Under the pieces are notes generated by a model that was not told the DNA's origin, searched no databases, and worked only from the letters and a program-made list of their open reading frames with translations. A stretch of DNA of 64,000 nt, from positions 107,315 through 171,314 of the forward strand of contig JACUUX010000001.1 in the NCBI GenBank assembly GCA_014859105.1. Direction: 5' to 3'. The position numbers and the translations under genes were made by a program. Below are positions 51,925-63,839 of the stretch, one piece after another; within the stretch, counting starts at the first letter, position 1, and every line of letters starts with the position of its first letter. The DNA is from Nitrospirota bacterium (lineage in GTDB: Bacteria > Nitrospirota > Thermodesulfovibrionia > Thermodesulfovibrionales > SM23-35).

Positions 51925-53052
51925 ATGAAATTAAACGTGTCTAAAGACGAGATGCAGGAAAAGCTTGCAAATATACAGAATATCATCGAAAAAAAGAATA
52001 CAATGCCCATATTAAGCCATTTTCTCCTCAATGCCGATAAAAAAGGTTCATATATAATAGCAACCGATATTGAAACAGCGCTCAAAGAGCCGCTCGATGT
52101 TAATCTTGAAGAAGAAGGGAAGATCTGTATACCTGCAAGAAAACTTTTTGAGATTGTAAGGGAAGTCGAAGGTGACTTATCATTTGAAACAATTGAAGAA
52201 TCTGCCACAGATGGATGGTTAAGAGTCAGAGCAGGAGCAAGCGATTTCAAACTTGCATGCCTTTCTCCGGGTGACTTTCCTGCGTGGCCAGCAATGGGAG
52301 ATGTGGAAGAACTGTATATAGATGCCCCAGTACTTTTAGAAATGATAGAAAAGACCATTTATTCTGCCGGAGAAAGTGACACCAGATATACACTTAACAG
52401 CCTTCTGTTTCATATAAAGCCACAGGAAAAAGCTTTCACTGTAGTGGGCACAGATGGACACAGACTGGCTTTAATAGTCAGACAGACGGACGGCGGAGTG
52501 AAAGAAGAAAAAAAAATTATAGTACCACGTAAAGCCGTTTCCGAGCTAAGAAGATTTCTGAATATTTCCGATGGTCAAGAAGTGCAAAAAGTTAAGGTCT
52601 TACTGGGAGAAAAACACCTCCTTTTTAATATAGATGAAATTCAATTCCTTACGAGACTCATAGAAGGCTCATATCCAAATTATGAGAATGTAATTCCTCA
52701 AGCAAATGAAAAGAAGATGCTCATAGCAAGAGAGCCTTTTACAAAAGTATTGCGCAGGGTGTCAGTCATGTCCAGGGAGAGGGCAAGTGCTGTGAGGTTC
52801 GAGCTGGAAGAAGACAAGCTTACTGTTTCGTCTTCAAGCCCAGACCTTGGTGAAGCAAAAGAAGAAGTTTCAATTGACTATAAAGGTGACAAGGTGTCTC
52901 TCGGTTTCAATGCAAGATATGTATTAGATGTATTAGGATCAATGTCGTCAGATAAGGTTATCTTCGAATTTCAGGACCCGTTGAGTCCGGTCCTTGTGAA
53001 AGAGGAAGAAAATGATAATTACAGGTGTGTAATAATGCCGATGAGAATATAA
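51925..53052 (+). CDS. dnaN: DNA polymerase III sliding clamp
   Basis: 375 residues, three clamp domains. MKLNVSKDEMQEKLANIQNIIEKKNTMPILSHFLLNAD, FTVVGTDGHRLALIVR, TRLIEGSYPNYENVIPQ, and the C-terminal YRCVIMPMRI. Good ribosome site GGAGGAAGGAAT before ATG 51925. 32 bases after dnaA, so the two are one operon. Confers processivity and docks polymerase partners. Confidence 0.97.
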   Translation: MKLNVSKDEMQEKLANIQNIIEKKNTMPILSHFLLNADKKGSYIIATDIETALKEPLDVNLEEEGKICIPARKLFEIVREVEGDLSFETIEESATDGWLRVRAGASDFKLACLSPGDFPAWPAMGDVEELYIDAPVLLEMIEKTIYSAGESDTRYTLNSLLFHIKPQEKAFTVVGTDGHRLALIVRQTDGGVKEEKKIIVPRKAVSELRRFLNISDGQEVQKVKVLLGEKHLLFNIDEIQFLTRLIEGSYPNYENVIPQANEKKMLIAREPFTKVLRRVSVMSRERASAVRFELEEDKLTVSSSSPDLGEAKEEVSIDYKGDKVSLGFNARYVLDVLGSMSSDKVIFEFQDPLSPVLVKEEENDNYRCVIMPMRI

Positions 53053-53089
53053 AGACAGTCAATAGTCATCAGTCACTTATAATTACATA

Positions 53090-53221
53090 AATTAAGCGAT
53101 TCTTTGTTTAAATTCAGGACAGCCGGGACGGCTGTCCTACCGGGTAGGTGATAGGTTAATTTTAGCAGGACAGGCGTCTCGCCTGTCAGAACGGATGTTT
53201 TTAAAGAAGAATCGCTCAATT
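53090..53221. mobile_element. MITE-like element between dnaN and gyrB
   Basis: Terminal inverted repeats AATTAAGCGATTCTT / AAGAATCGCTCAATT. The interior has two nested palindromes (GGACAGCCGGGACGGCTGTCC and GGACAGGCGTCTCGCCTGTC). Same arms as 56526-56664. No coding capacity. Confidence 0.8.
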
Positions 53222-53249
53222 GAGGAATTATTGACTATTTATTTTGTGA

Positions 53250-55652
<2,403 letters not shown>

Positions 55653-55653
55653 G

Positions 55654-56190
55654 ATGCAAGATTCACGATGCAGGATGCAGGACCAAACCCTCCCGTCTCC
55701 CTTTAATAAAGGGAGGCAGGGTGGGATTATTAAAAATCATTCATCATGTATCTTGCATCAGGCATCATATGCATTTATACCCTTTGTGGTGAGCCTTTTA
55801 GTTTTTATCCTTATCTCATGCGGGAAAAAAGAGGTAAAGCCTGTTTCGGCGGAGTCGAAGCTAGCACAGGAGGCGTTCGAACTTGCAGAGACACTCAGGA
55901 TTGCCTATCTTGAAAATGACCTTAGAAAGCTTGAAAAAAACTCTACAAAGGACGGCTATATAGAACTTATCGGGGCGATTAAGAATTTTGACGGTGCTGA
56001 GCTAACCTTTACTTCTACATGGCTTGAGATAGAGGAGTCGACAGTTTATCTTACGGTTTCCTGGAAAGGTGCATGGAAGGCAGGAGGGAGAATCTCAGAG
56101 GAAAGAGGTGTTGCAATCTTTGAATTCGAAGGGAAGCCTTTGAAGCTCTCCAAAGTTCACAGAGCAAACCCATTCATACAGCCCGAATAA
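55654..56190 (+). CDS. Lipoprotein with repeat-derived leader
   Basis: The track start (55582) lies inside gyrB; the next ATG at 55654 gives MQDSRCRMQDQTLPSPFNKGRQGG..., all repeat-encoded. Then FVVSLLVFILISCGKKE, a signal peptide with lipobox LISC. The GTG at 55786 or 55789 could be the real start. The mature part (about 120 residues: LAQEAFELAETLRIAYLENDLRKLEKNSTKDGYIELIG, WLEIEESTVYLTVSWKGAWKAGG) is unrecognised and looks like a beta-sandwich. Confidence 0.7.
   Translation: MQDSRCRMQDQTLPSPFNKGRQGGIIKNHSSCILHQASYAFIPFVVSLLVFILISCGKKEVKPVSAESKLAQEAFELAETLRIAYLENDLRKLEKNSTKDGYIELIGAIKNFDGAELTFTSTWLEIEESTVYLTVSWKGAWKAGGRISEERGVAIFEFEGKPLKLSKVHRANPFIQPE
55686..55727. repeat. C/G-rich palindrome in the lipoprotein leader
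   Basis: AACCCTCCCGTCTCCCTTTAA with GGGAGGCAGGGTGGGATT; read in frame as TLPSPFNKGRQGG. Confidence 0.8.
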
Positions 56191-56208
56191 AAAACTCAAA
56201 TAAATTTT

Positions 56209-56418
56209 CTATTTACATGAAATGCAGGAAGTTTTGGTGCAGGATGTGCACCCTGATGTGCCTGCAAGGGGTTTCTCGGTGCCTGTTGCACTGAATACTG
56301 AAAATTTCTTTTTAACATCTTTTGAGCTACACTTAGGGCAGTTTATATCAGGATTCCCTGATACAAGTTTTTCAAAATCCTCACCGCAACTGCAACATTT
56401 ATATTCAAATATCGGCAT
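56209..56418 (-). CDS. FmdB-type zinc ribbon protein
   Basis: 69 residues. MPIFEYKCCSCGEDFEKLV and INCPKCSSKDVKKKFSVFS form the CxxC...CxxC zinc ribbon typical of the FmdB family putative regulators; a Cys-rich tail (GCTSCTKTSCISCK) may bind more metal. Convergent with the lipoprotein gene. ATG 56418 after TTTTGAGGTGAGGTAAA. Confidence 0.9.
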   Translation of the reverse strand: MPIFEYKCCSCGEDFEKLVSGNPDINCPKCSSKDVKKKFSVFSATGTEKPLAGTSGCTSCTKTSCISCK

Positions 56419-56525
56419 TTTACCTCACCTCAAAATATACTGATAATTCATTTTTACAACAAAGCGAATACATCCTATTATAACAGAATAATATGTTATT
56501 GAGATACTGACGAAGTTCTTGGGAC

Positions 56526-56664
56526 CTAATTTGAGCGATTCTTTTAAGGTTGTCATTGCGAGGAGCGGAGCGACGTGGCAATCTCACACACTAAAAGAGA
56601 GATTCTTCGCTTCGCTCAGAATGACAATTTTAAACGGTTTATACATAAGAATCGCTCAAATTAG
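56526..56664. mobile_element. MITE-like element between FmdB gene and glcF
   Basis: Terminal inverted repeats CTAATTTGAGCGATTCTT / AAGAATCGCTCAAATTAG, perfect over 18 bases. The interior is the GTCATTGCGAGGAGCG ... CTCAGAATGAC palindrome. Same arms as 53090-53221 with another core. Confidence 0.85.
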
Positions 56665-56676
56665 TTGGGAATCAGT

Positions 56677-57852
56677 TTACTTTTCCTGAAAAAGTGCCTC
56701 TTCAATAGCCTCGATTAAATGTATTACAGGTTTGTCTTTAATTTCGTTTGAAAGTTGCATAATACAGCCAGGACATGAGGTGATAATCACCTCACCTCCT
56801 GCTTTTGTATATTCTTCTGTACATTTGTTAAGAAGTTGCCGTGAAAGCTCCATGAAAGAAAGACAGAAAAGACCTGCGAAACCACAGCATCTGTCGCCTT
56901 CAGTCCTTATCAGGTTAATGCCGATTTTTTCTATAATCTCCCTCGGCTCTCTTTCAATCCCCAGTCCGTATTTCAGATGACACGGGTCATGATAGATTGC
57001 GTTCCTGGAGTCAGAAGATGGAGTAAATCGGGAAGGGTCTATTTTATCAATGAAGAAACTTGATATGTCTTTTGCTTTATCAATACCTTCGCCAATAAGC
57101 TTTGGGTATTCTGTTTTAAGTGCAAGTGTACAACTAGGGCAGAGACTTAATACAGCCTCAACATTTAACCTTTTAAATGTTTCTATATTTCTTTTGGCCA
57201 AATTTACTGCCTCTTCCTCAAGACCGAGGGTTCTTAAGGGCATACCACAACATACTTCATTAGCAGGAAGGACAATCTCATAGCCGAGTCTGAGTAATAC
57301 ATTAATGAGGGCTTCTCCTAAGTGGGGGTATAGAAAATTAACAACACACCCTGTAAAAACAGCAACCCTTCCTCTCTTCTTTGTAACAGTAAATACCTGG
57401 GGCCTGTCTTTCAGGTGGCGTTCGGGTAACTCAATTCGGAAAGGGAGGGTTCCTTTTTTCAGAAGATACGGAAATAAAACAGGGTGAATTGCACTCAGCA
57501 GCTTGAAAGTCAGCCCTGGCTTTTTTATAAAGAGTTTTGTAAAAAAGCGAAGATATTTCCTCTGATTATCCTTTTTTTTCAGCAAAGTTCTGCCGTGATA
57601 TATGACCTCTTTTATATCAACTGCAAGCGGACAGAGGCCTTCGCATTTACCACATAACATACAGCCGAAGATGCGATCATTTAGAATATGAGAGGATGTA
57701 ATCTGCCCGGAAGAAAGAGCCCATAAAAGTGCAAGTCTCCCTCTTGCACTCATTGATTCTGTTGAATCTTCCTCATAAGTGGGACAAAAAGCCTTACAAC
57801 TTCCGCAGCGTACACATTTTGAAAGTTCATCAAGATATTGAGAGCTTTCCAT
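56677..57852 (-). CDS. glcF: Fe-S oxidoreductase, GlcF-like
   Basis: 391 residues. Two ferredoxin-type clusters (CVRCGSCKAFCPTY and CMLCGKCEGLCPLAV), then two CCG domains with EVCCGMPLRTLGLEEEA and GDRCCGFAGLFCLS plus SCPGCIMQLS. This is the layout of glycolate/lactate oxidase iron-sulfur subunits and related electron carriers. The FAD subunit (GlcD) is not in the window. 23-base overlap with larE. Exact substrate is not decidable. Confidence 0.82.
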   Translation of the reverse strand: MESSQYLDELSKCVRCGSCKAFCPTYEEDSTESMSARGRLALLWALSSGQITSSHILNDRIFGCMLCGKCEGLCPLAVDIKEVIYHGRTLLKKKDNQRKYLRFFTKLFIKKPGLTFKLLSAIHPVLFPYLLKKGTLPFRIELPERHLKDRPQVFTVTKKRGRVAVFTGCVVNFLYPHLGEALINVLLRLGYEIVLPANEVCCGMPLRTLGLEEEAVNLAKRNIETFKRLNVEAVLSLCPSCTLALKTEYPKLIGEGIDKAKDISSFFIDKIDPSRFTPSSDSRNAIYHDPCHLKYGLGIEREPREIIEKIGINLIRTEGDRCCGFAGLFCLSFMELSRQLLNKCTEEYTKAGGEVIITSCPGCIMQLSNEIKDKPVIHLIEAIEEALFQEK

Positions 57853-58645
57853 TCAAAACTCTATTCATGCTGCCAGACTTATATCCGTCGAGGTCAAGAG
57901 TTATGTATATATAGCCAATTACTTTAAGTGTCTCTGAAATATTTTCTCTTATTTCAGGTTTTGAAAGAATTTCGATTTTATCTTCAGGTACTTCTATCCT
58001 GGCTATACTGTCATAATCCCTTACTCTTACTTCCTGAAAACCAAGAGATTTCATAAAATCTTCTGCCCTTTCTATCCTTTTTAAGACTTCTTTTGTAATC
58101 CTTCGACCATATGGAATCCTTGTCGCAAGACAGGGAGAGGATGGTTTATTCCATGTCTGGAGACCGAGTTGTTTTGATAATTCTCTGACTTCTTTTTTTG
58201 AAAAATCAGCCTCTATCAAAGGAGTTCTTATATTATATTTCCTTGCAGCCTTACTGCCGGGTCTGTAGTCAAAAGTATCATCAACAGTACTGCCATCAAT
58301 AACTACCCGGTATCCCTCTGAAGAGGCTATATGGGTCAGTTTATCAAATAGTTCATTTTTACAGAAGAAACACCTTTCGGGTGTATTACTTACAAACTCC
58401 TCCCTCGAAAATTCTTCTGTTTTTATCACAATATATTTGATGCCCAATTCTTCTGCTGTTCTTTTTGATTCCTCCAGTTCATTGAATGTTCTTATTTCCG
58501 AAGTTGCAATTACGGCAAGACTTTTGATTCCGGAAAGCTGTATTGCCTTAAGGAGGAATGAACTGTCGACCCCTCCGGAATAAGCAAGCACAACACTCTG
58601 CATATCCTTGAGGGTTTTTATAAGATGGGTTAATTTTTCTGTCAT
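57830..58645 (-). CDS. larE: LarE ATP-dependent sacrificial sulfur transferase
   Basis: 271 residues. P-loop [29 protein letters not shown] and DGSTVDDTFDYRPGSKAA, and the catalytic-Cys region SSPCLATRIPYG. LarE donates its Cys sulfur to the nickel-pincer cofactor of lactate racemase. LarA/B/C are not in view. Pairing with a GlcF-like subunit suggests lactate or 2-hydroxyacid use, an inference. Confidence 0.92.
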   Translation of the reverse strand: MTEKLTHLIKTLKDMQSVVLAYSGGVDSSFLLKAIQLSGIKSLAVIATSEIRTFNELEESKRTAEELGIKYIVIKTEEFSREEFVSNTPERCFFCKNELFDKLTHIASSEGYRVVIDGSTVDDTFDYRPGSKAARKYNIRTPLIEADFSKKEVRELSKQLGLQTWNKPSSPCLATRIPYGRRITKEVLKRIERAEDFMKSLGFQEVRVRDYDSIARIEVPEDKIEILSKPEIRENISETLKVIGYIYITLDLDGYKSGSMNRVLNGKLSIS

Positions 58646-58741
58646 TCTGTATATCCTTATGTTACTTTTAAAGACTGAATTACGTCAAATAAGCATGAGG
58701 GTTGAGCAACAGAAAGGAAAGAAGTAAAATTCTAATATCAC

Positions 58742-58978
58742 ATGGAGACAATTGAACGGCGCATTCTTTTGATTCGAGGACAAAAGGTTATGCTTGATCG
58801 AGACTTAGCCCAATTATATGGTGTAGAAACACGGGTCTTAAATCAGGCAATACGCAGGAATATTGACCGGTTTCCCGCTGATTTCATGTTCACTTTGACC
58901 CGCGACGAGATCATGAGGATATCACAAATTGTGATATCCTCCGACCAGAACCAAAACGCAAGCGAATCGGCTTTCTAA
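58742..58978 (+). pseudogene. Truncated ORF6N-domain gene
   Basis: 78 residues. ERRILLIRGQKVMLDRDLAQLYGVETRVLNQAIRRNIDRFPADFMFTLTRDE is the ORF6N DNA-binding domain start. The family usually continues with an R-(Y/G)-LPYAFTEQGV block and a C-terminal domain; here it stops soon after SQIVISS in a non-family end (DQNQNASESAF). Phage-related; most likely a remnant. Confidence 0.8.
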
Positions 58979-59128
58979 GGGAGAAAGAAAAATAGATTAA
59001 TATGATAAGATTAAAGATTCCAGATTGCCAAAGCTTGAAAGGGTGAGAAAGGATTGATGATACAAAGTTGACAACCACTTGATAAATGTCAATTATACTG
59101 CTACAATGTTGACATCTTAGAAAGCCAA

Positions 59129-60256
59129 ATGATAACGATAGGGAGATATATTAAGCAAAAAGGTAATTATAAGGCTTTTATCCCCGAAAAGTTCCCGCCC
59201 AAAGGTTTGGTTTTTCATGAGCCAAAGATAATAAAACTTCTTTCAGACGCAAATTTATTATTAGGCAAATTAGATGGTATAGCAAAACTTTTACCTGATA
59301 TTGATTTTTTTATATTTATGTATATTAAAAAAGAGTCTACATATTCAAGCCAAATAGAAGGTACAAAGGCAAGGCTTACCGATGCTTTACAAGCAGAAGT
59401 TGAAAAGACACCCGGATTACCAGATGATGTTGATGATATTTTGCACTATATTAATGCGATGAATGACGGACTAAGACGATTGGAAAAACTTCCTTTGTCT
59501 CTGCGCCTAATCAAGGAAGCGCATCAAGTTTTACTCACGAAAGCAAGGGCTTCTTCTTTTCCATATCCCGGCGAGTTTAGAAAGGTCCAAAACTGGATTA
59601 TGGGAACAAATCCTGCTGATGCGCATTTTGTTCCTCCGCCACCTGAATATGTAATGCATGCGATGAGCGATCTGGAAAAGTTTTTCTACTCCTATGAAGA
59701 CATCCCAATTTTGATTAAGATTGCATTAATTCATAGCCAATTTGAAACAATTCATCCTTTTGTAGATGGTAATGGCAGGACAGGGAGATTGCTTATTACT
59801 TTCTATCTTTGTCAACAAAAAGTATTAGAAAGACCCGTGCTATATCTTTCAGAGCATTTCAAAAAACACCAAGAGCTTTATTTTTCGATGCTGGATGAAT
59901 ACAGAAAGGGGAATATTTCATCATGGCTTAAGTTTTTCTTAAAGGGTGTTGTAACTGTTGCTAAAGAGGCGATTGAAACCTCAGATAGAATTATTGATTT
60001 GCGAGAGAAGGATATGCAAAAAGTATCATCTTTAGGAAGGGCAAGCAAAAACGCAATTTTATTATTGAAAAACCTCTACAAACTACCCATAATAAATGTC
60101 AGAAAGATTCAGGAAGTCACTAACCTTTCACGCGAAGCTTCAAATAGATTAGTAAAAAGATTTATCAGACTTGGTCTTTTGCACCCTAAAGAGAAAGGGA
60201 AAAAATACGGCAGGATATTTGTTTATAAAGAATATCTCGATCTATTCGAAAAATGA
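59129..60256 (+). CDS. Fic family protein
   Basis: 375 residues. N-terminal DUF4172-like part, the inhibitory helix motif in STYSSQIEGTKA, the Fic motif HPFVDGNGRTGRLL near residue 210, and a C-terminal winged helix (IINVRKIQEVTNLSREASNRLVKRFIRLGLLHP). It would AMPylate a target protein, with self-inhibition by the SxxxEG helix. No antitoxin gene is needed for this class. Between the ORF6N remnant and the methyltransferase. Confidence 0.93.
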   Translation: MITIGRYIKQKGNYKAFIPEKFPPKGLVFHEPKIIKLLSDANLLLGKLDGIAKLLPDIDFFIFMYIKKESTYSSQIEGTKARLTDALQAEVEKTPGLPDDVDDILHYINAMNDGLRRLEKLPLSLRLIKEAHQVLLTKARASSFPYPGEFRKVQNWIMGTNPADAHFVPPPPEYVMHAMSDLEKFFYSYEDIPILIKIALIHSQFETIHPFVDGNGRTGRLLITFYLCQQKVLERPVLYLSEHFKKHQELYFSMLDEYRKGNISSWLKFFLKGVVTVAKEAIETSDRIIDLREKDMQKVSSLGRASKNAILLLKNLYKLPIINVRKIQEVTNLSREASNRLVKRFIRLGLLHPKEKGKKYGRIFVYKEYLDLFEK

Positions 60257-60290
60257 AGAAAACTCTTAAATAAGTCATATGGCTGTTATG

Positions 60291-60455
60291 TTATTAATCC
60301 TCAAAGATCTTAAAAAACATTTAAGATCTTTTATTCTGTCATTGCCCGACCCCGATCGGGCAATCCAGTGAAAGGTTCTGGATTAGGAGCCTGTCCCGTA
60401 CTTGATAAGGGAGTCAAGCCGGATAATGACAACCATTGGAACAGAGTTCGCTATG
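60291..60455 (+). repeat. Start-codon repeat before mod
   Basis: TTATTAATCCTCAAAGATCT to CATTGGAACAGAGTTCGCT and ATG. The interior has other palindromes (CCCGACCCCGATCGGG, CTTGATAAGG). The mod start codon lies at its end, as with dnaA. Confidence 0.8.
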
Positions 60456-63400
60456 AATAAGATCAACAATCCTACAGAATTACTAAAAGAACTTTTGAAG
60501 ACACTCTTTCAGTTTGAGTCCACAGAGCTTGATTTTGGTATCTATCGGATAATGAATTACAAGCGGAAAGAGATAGAGGATTTTGTTGACAAAGATCTCA
60601 TCCAGGTAATTGAAAAGGAATTTGAAAGATACAGGACTCAAAGCAGCAAAGAATTATTAGAAAAGATTGAGGAAAAGAAAAAAGAGATTGAAAGGCTTGA
60701 AAAAGAACTCGGTGAGAAAATTCTGAAAAATGGTGAAATAGAAGAAAAATTTAAGGATAAACCTTTTGCAAAAGAGTATTTAGAGCTTAAAAGGCAGCTC
60801 AATGAGACAGAAATAACTGACAGCACACAGACTCAGGTCTTCAATGACCTCTATAATTTTTTCTTACGATACTATGAAGACGGAGATTTCATTTCCAAAA
60901 GGCGAATTTCTTCAAAACATCACAGGTATGCAATCCCTTATGACGGAGAAGAGGTTAAACTCTACTGGGCTAACTTTGATCAGTATTACGTCAAAACTGG
61001 AGAGGTTTTTAAGGATTATGAGTTTACCCACAAAGGATGGAGGACTATCTTCAAGACCATTTTTGCCAATGTAGAGACAGGAAATGTCAAGGGCGAAAGA
61101 AGATATTTTGTTTTAGCTGAAGATAAACCTTTAAAAGTTGACAGCACATCAAAGATCTGTCTCATTCAATTCGAATACAAGCCATTAACAGATGCTGTTT
61201 TGAAACAATATAAGATAAAAACAAAATCGGGCGAGGAGAAAAAGACAGGCATATCCCAGGATGATATTAACGTTCTTTTAAGAGATAAAATTCTACAGAA
61301 TATTAAAGAACTTGAGCTTAAGGCTATCCTTACAGAAGAGCAGAATGAGAAGACCATTCTTGAGAAGCATATTTACAAATACACCCGCAAAATAACCAGT
61401 GATTTCTTTATTCATAAAAACCTTAAGGGCTTTCTTGAAAGAGAACTTGATTATTTCATCAAGTCAGAAGTCATTGACCTGAACAATCTGGAGCCGAGGC
61501 ATATAACCAGGGCAAAGGTTGTTGAAGGCATTGGGAAATGGATTATAGAATTCCTTGCTCAAATAGAGGATTTCCAGAAGATGCTCTGGGAGAAAAAGAA
61601 ATTTGTACTCAAAACTGATTATGTCATAACGATAGACAGACTGCCTGAAGAGTTTCATAAGGAAATTCTGGCTAACAAAAAGCAATTGAAAGAATGGGAG
61701 GCGCTTAGTTTCGGGAAGATAAGTAAATATGATGACCTGATTGCCAGAAATGATTTAACAGGAAGAGAATTTAAGAAATTGCCTGTTGATACGAAACATT
61801 TCAGCGAAGATTTCAAAGAGAGACTTCTTGAATATCTGTCAGAACATGCCTCTGTCATTGCGAGGAATGAAACGACGAAGCAAGCACTTGTCGGACTTGA
61901 TGACCTGATAGACGGTGTTCTTATTAAAAGCGAAAACTGGCAGGCTTTGAATTTCTTGAAGAATAAATATAAAGGAAAAATTCAAAGCATTTATATAGAT
62001 CCCCCATTTAATACAGGAACGAATGAATTTTTATATAAAAATAATTATCTTGATTCTAGCTGGGTTACTACGATATATGACCGCTTAGACCTTGGCAAAA
62101 CCTTTTTAAAAGATGATGGTAGCATTTTTGTTAGAATCGATTATCACGGAAATCATTATGTAAGATTCTTAATGAATGAAGTTTTTTGTAAAGAGAATTT
62201 TGGGAATGAGATAATAGTCAATAGATTCAAAAGGCAATTAAAAGAACTCACAAAACTTAATGTTGCTACTGAAAGCTTGATTTATTATGTGAAGACTCAA
62301 AATACTCTTATCAATAATATTTTTAGGAAAAGAACATGTACATTCTGTGGCAGAGAAATTGAGGCTCAATGGAGACCTATGAGTTCGCCAGAGTTAAGAT
62401 ATCCTCCAGAGAGAACTATTCAGGGCAAAACATTGTTACCACCTAAAGGCAGACACTGGACTTTTACACAAGAGAAAATAGATTTAATGCAAAAAGAAGG
62501 CAGAATAAGAATAAATACAGATTTAAACTATATAGACCTTGAAGGAAACAAAATCAAAGGCTTACCAGAATATTTGCAAACTGAGGAAACGCCAGTTGAT
62601 TCAAATTGGACAGATTTAAAAGGTTATGCATTTGGGTCTACTTTTGCAACAGAGAATGCCGAAGAATTGATTGATCGAGTTTTGAAGGTATCTACTAACA
62701 CAAAAAATTGGGTTTTAGATTTCTTTTTAGGCTCTGGTACTACTACAGCTGTATCTCAAAAAATTGGACGAAAATGGATTGGTATTGAAATAGGAAATTA
62801 TTTTGAAAACATTCCTCTTAAAAGAATGAAAATGGTTTTGTCAGGCGATAGGTCAGGTATAAGCAAAACAGTTAACTGGAAAGGCGGAGGATTTTTCAAG
62901 TACCACTACCTTGAACAGTACGAGGACACGCTTCATAACATAGAATTCCCGCAGGAAGAAAAGGGACAAAAGGCGCTTGAGCTATTTGGAAAGACTGATG
63001 AGAGTAATGAGTATTTGATGAAGTATTTCTTGCGTTATGAGACCGAGGGAAGCCCGTCACTTCTTACCCTCAAACAATTTGAGAATCCCTTTGAATACAA
63101 ACTAAAGATAATTTCAGGTAATAAAGGGGAGGAAATCGTCAATGTTGACCTGATTGAAACCTTCAACTATCTGATTGGCTTAAAGGTCAATAAATATAAG
63201 TTCATGAAAGACAATTCAAGTAATCCCCCCTCACCCCCCTTTAGCAAAGGGAGGAAGGGGGGATTTGGTAATGGAAGGAAGTATGTTTTTATCTTTGGTG
63301 AGAAAGGGAATCGAAGAATAGCAATTGTCTGGAGATCCACAAAAGATATTAACCTTGAAAAAGACAGGGAAGTCATTGAGAATGTCATTGGTGATTACAA

Positions 63401-63491
63401 TCCTGACGAGGTTTTTATCAATGGCGACGCCTTTTATCCAAAGGGCTATATGGTCATAGAAACAGAATTCAAGGCATTGATGGGGGTTTAA
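60453..63491 (+). CDS. Type III-like site-specific DNA methyltransferase (Mod)
   Basis: 1012 residues from ATG 60453 (MNKINNPTELLKELLKTLFQFESTELDFGIYRIMNYK); the track start at 60402 is inside a repeat. A 500-residue helical front precedes the beta-class MTase: IQSIYIDPPFNTGTNEF (motif IV), target region FCGREIEAQWRPMSSPELRY, VLDFFLGSGTTTAVSQKIGRKWIGIEIG (motif I). Two translated repeats sit in it: SVIARNETTKQALVG near residue 485 and NPPSPPFSKGRKGGFG near 935. The partner helicase/nuclease is not seen within the window. Confidence 0.88.
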   Translation: MNKINNPTELLKELLKTLFQFESTELDFGIYRIMNYKRKEIEDFVDKDLIQVIEKEFERYRTQSSKELLEKIEEKKKEIERLEKELGEKILKNGEIEEKFKDKPFAKEYLELKRQLNETEITDSTQTQVFNDLYNFFLRYYEDGDFISKRRISSKHHRYAIPYDGEEVKLYWANFDQYYVKTGEVFKDYEFTHKGWRTIFKTIFANVETGNVKGERRYFVLAEDKPLKVDSTSKICLIQFEYKPLTDAVLKQYKIKTKSGEEKKTGISQDDINVLLRDKILQNIKELELKAILTEEQNEKTILEKHIYKYTRKITSDFFIHKNLKGFLERELDYFIKSEVIDLNNLEPRHITRAKVVEGIGKWIIEFLAQIEDFQKMLWEKKKFVLKTDYVITIDRLPEEFHKEILANKKQLKEWEALSFGKISKYDDLIARNDLTGREFKKLPVDTKHFSEDFKERLLEYLSEHASVIARNETTKQALVGLDDLIDGVLIKSENWQALNFLKNKYKGKIQSIYIDPPFNTGTNEFLYKNNYLDSSWVTTIYDRLDLGKTFLKDDGSIFVRIDYHGNHYVRFLMNEVFCKENFGNEIIVNRFKRQLKELTKLNVATESLIYYVKTQNTLINNIFRKRTCTFCGREIEAQWRPMSSPELRYPPERTIQGKTLLPPKGRHWTFTQEKIDLMQKEGRIRINTDLNYIDLEGNKIKGLPEYLQTEETPVDSNWTDLKGYAFGSTFATENAEELIDRVLKVSTNTKNWVLDFFLGSGTTTAVSQKIGRKWIGIEIGNYFENIPLKRMKMVLSGDRSGISKTVNWKGGGFFKYHYLEQYEDTLHNIEFPQEEKGQKALELFGKTDESNEYLMKYFLRYETEGSPSLLTLKQFENPFEYKLKIISGNKGEEIVNVDLIETFNYLIGLKVNKYKFMKDNSSNPPSPPFSKGRKGGFGNGRKYVFIFGEKGNRRIAIVWRSTKDINLEKDREVIENVIGDYNPDEVFINGDAFYPKGYMVIETEFKALMGV
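63222..63265. repeat. C/G-rich palindrome inside mod
   Basis: AATCCCCCCTCACCCCCCTTT and GGAAGGGGGGATT around AGCAAAG; read in frame as NPPSPPFSKGRKGGF. Confidence 0.85.
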
Positions 63492-63839
63492 ATGTCAAAA
63501 AAAATGGCAGGCAAAGACCTTACGGGCAAAGAGATACTCGATATCTTGAGGGAACATCGGGATACCCTGAAGAAATATAAAGTTAAAAAAATAGGACTTT
63601 TCGGCTCATATGTAAAAGGAGATCAAAGGAAGAAAAGTGATATTGATCTTCTCGTTGAGTTTGATATGACAGCCTTTGACGAGAATTTCAGAGGACTTTT
63701 TGATAACTTCATGGATCTATCTTCTTACCTTGAAAACCTGTTCGGGAAAAAAGTGGACATCCTAACCCCTGTCAGCGTTGACTCTATCAGAATCAAGGAG
63801 GTTTCTGAGGAAATAAAACGGAGTGTTATTTATGCCTAA
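63492..63839 (+). CDS. mntA: MNT-type nucleotidyltransferase, antitoxin
   Basis: 115 residues. KKYKVKKIGLFGSYVKGDQRKKSDIDLLVEFD has the minimal nucleotidyltransferase G-S-x5-G...D-x-D core. In MNT/HEPN pairs the MNT protein AMPylates and silences the HEPN RNase. Starts right after the mod stop and overlaps the HEPN gene by 8 bases. Assignment rests on motif plus context. Confidence 0.9.
   Translation: MSKKMAGKDLTGKEILDILREHRDTLKKYKVKKIGLFGSYVKGDQRKKSDIDLLVEFDMTAFDENFRGLFDNFMDLSSYLENLFGKKVDILTPVSVDSIRIKEVSEEIKRSVIYA

Noticed and set aside
61857-61890. Conserved Mod motif SVIARNETTKQA
   Set aside because: The DNA is the dispersed attgcgaggaatgaaacgac repeat, so this peptide is insertion-derived rather than a functional motif.
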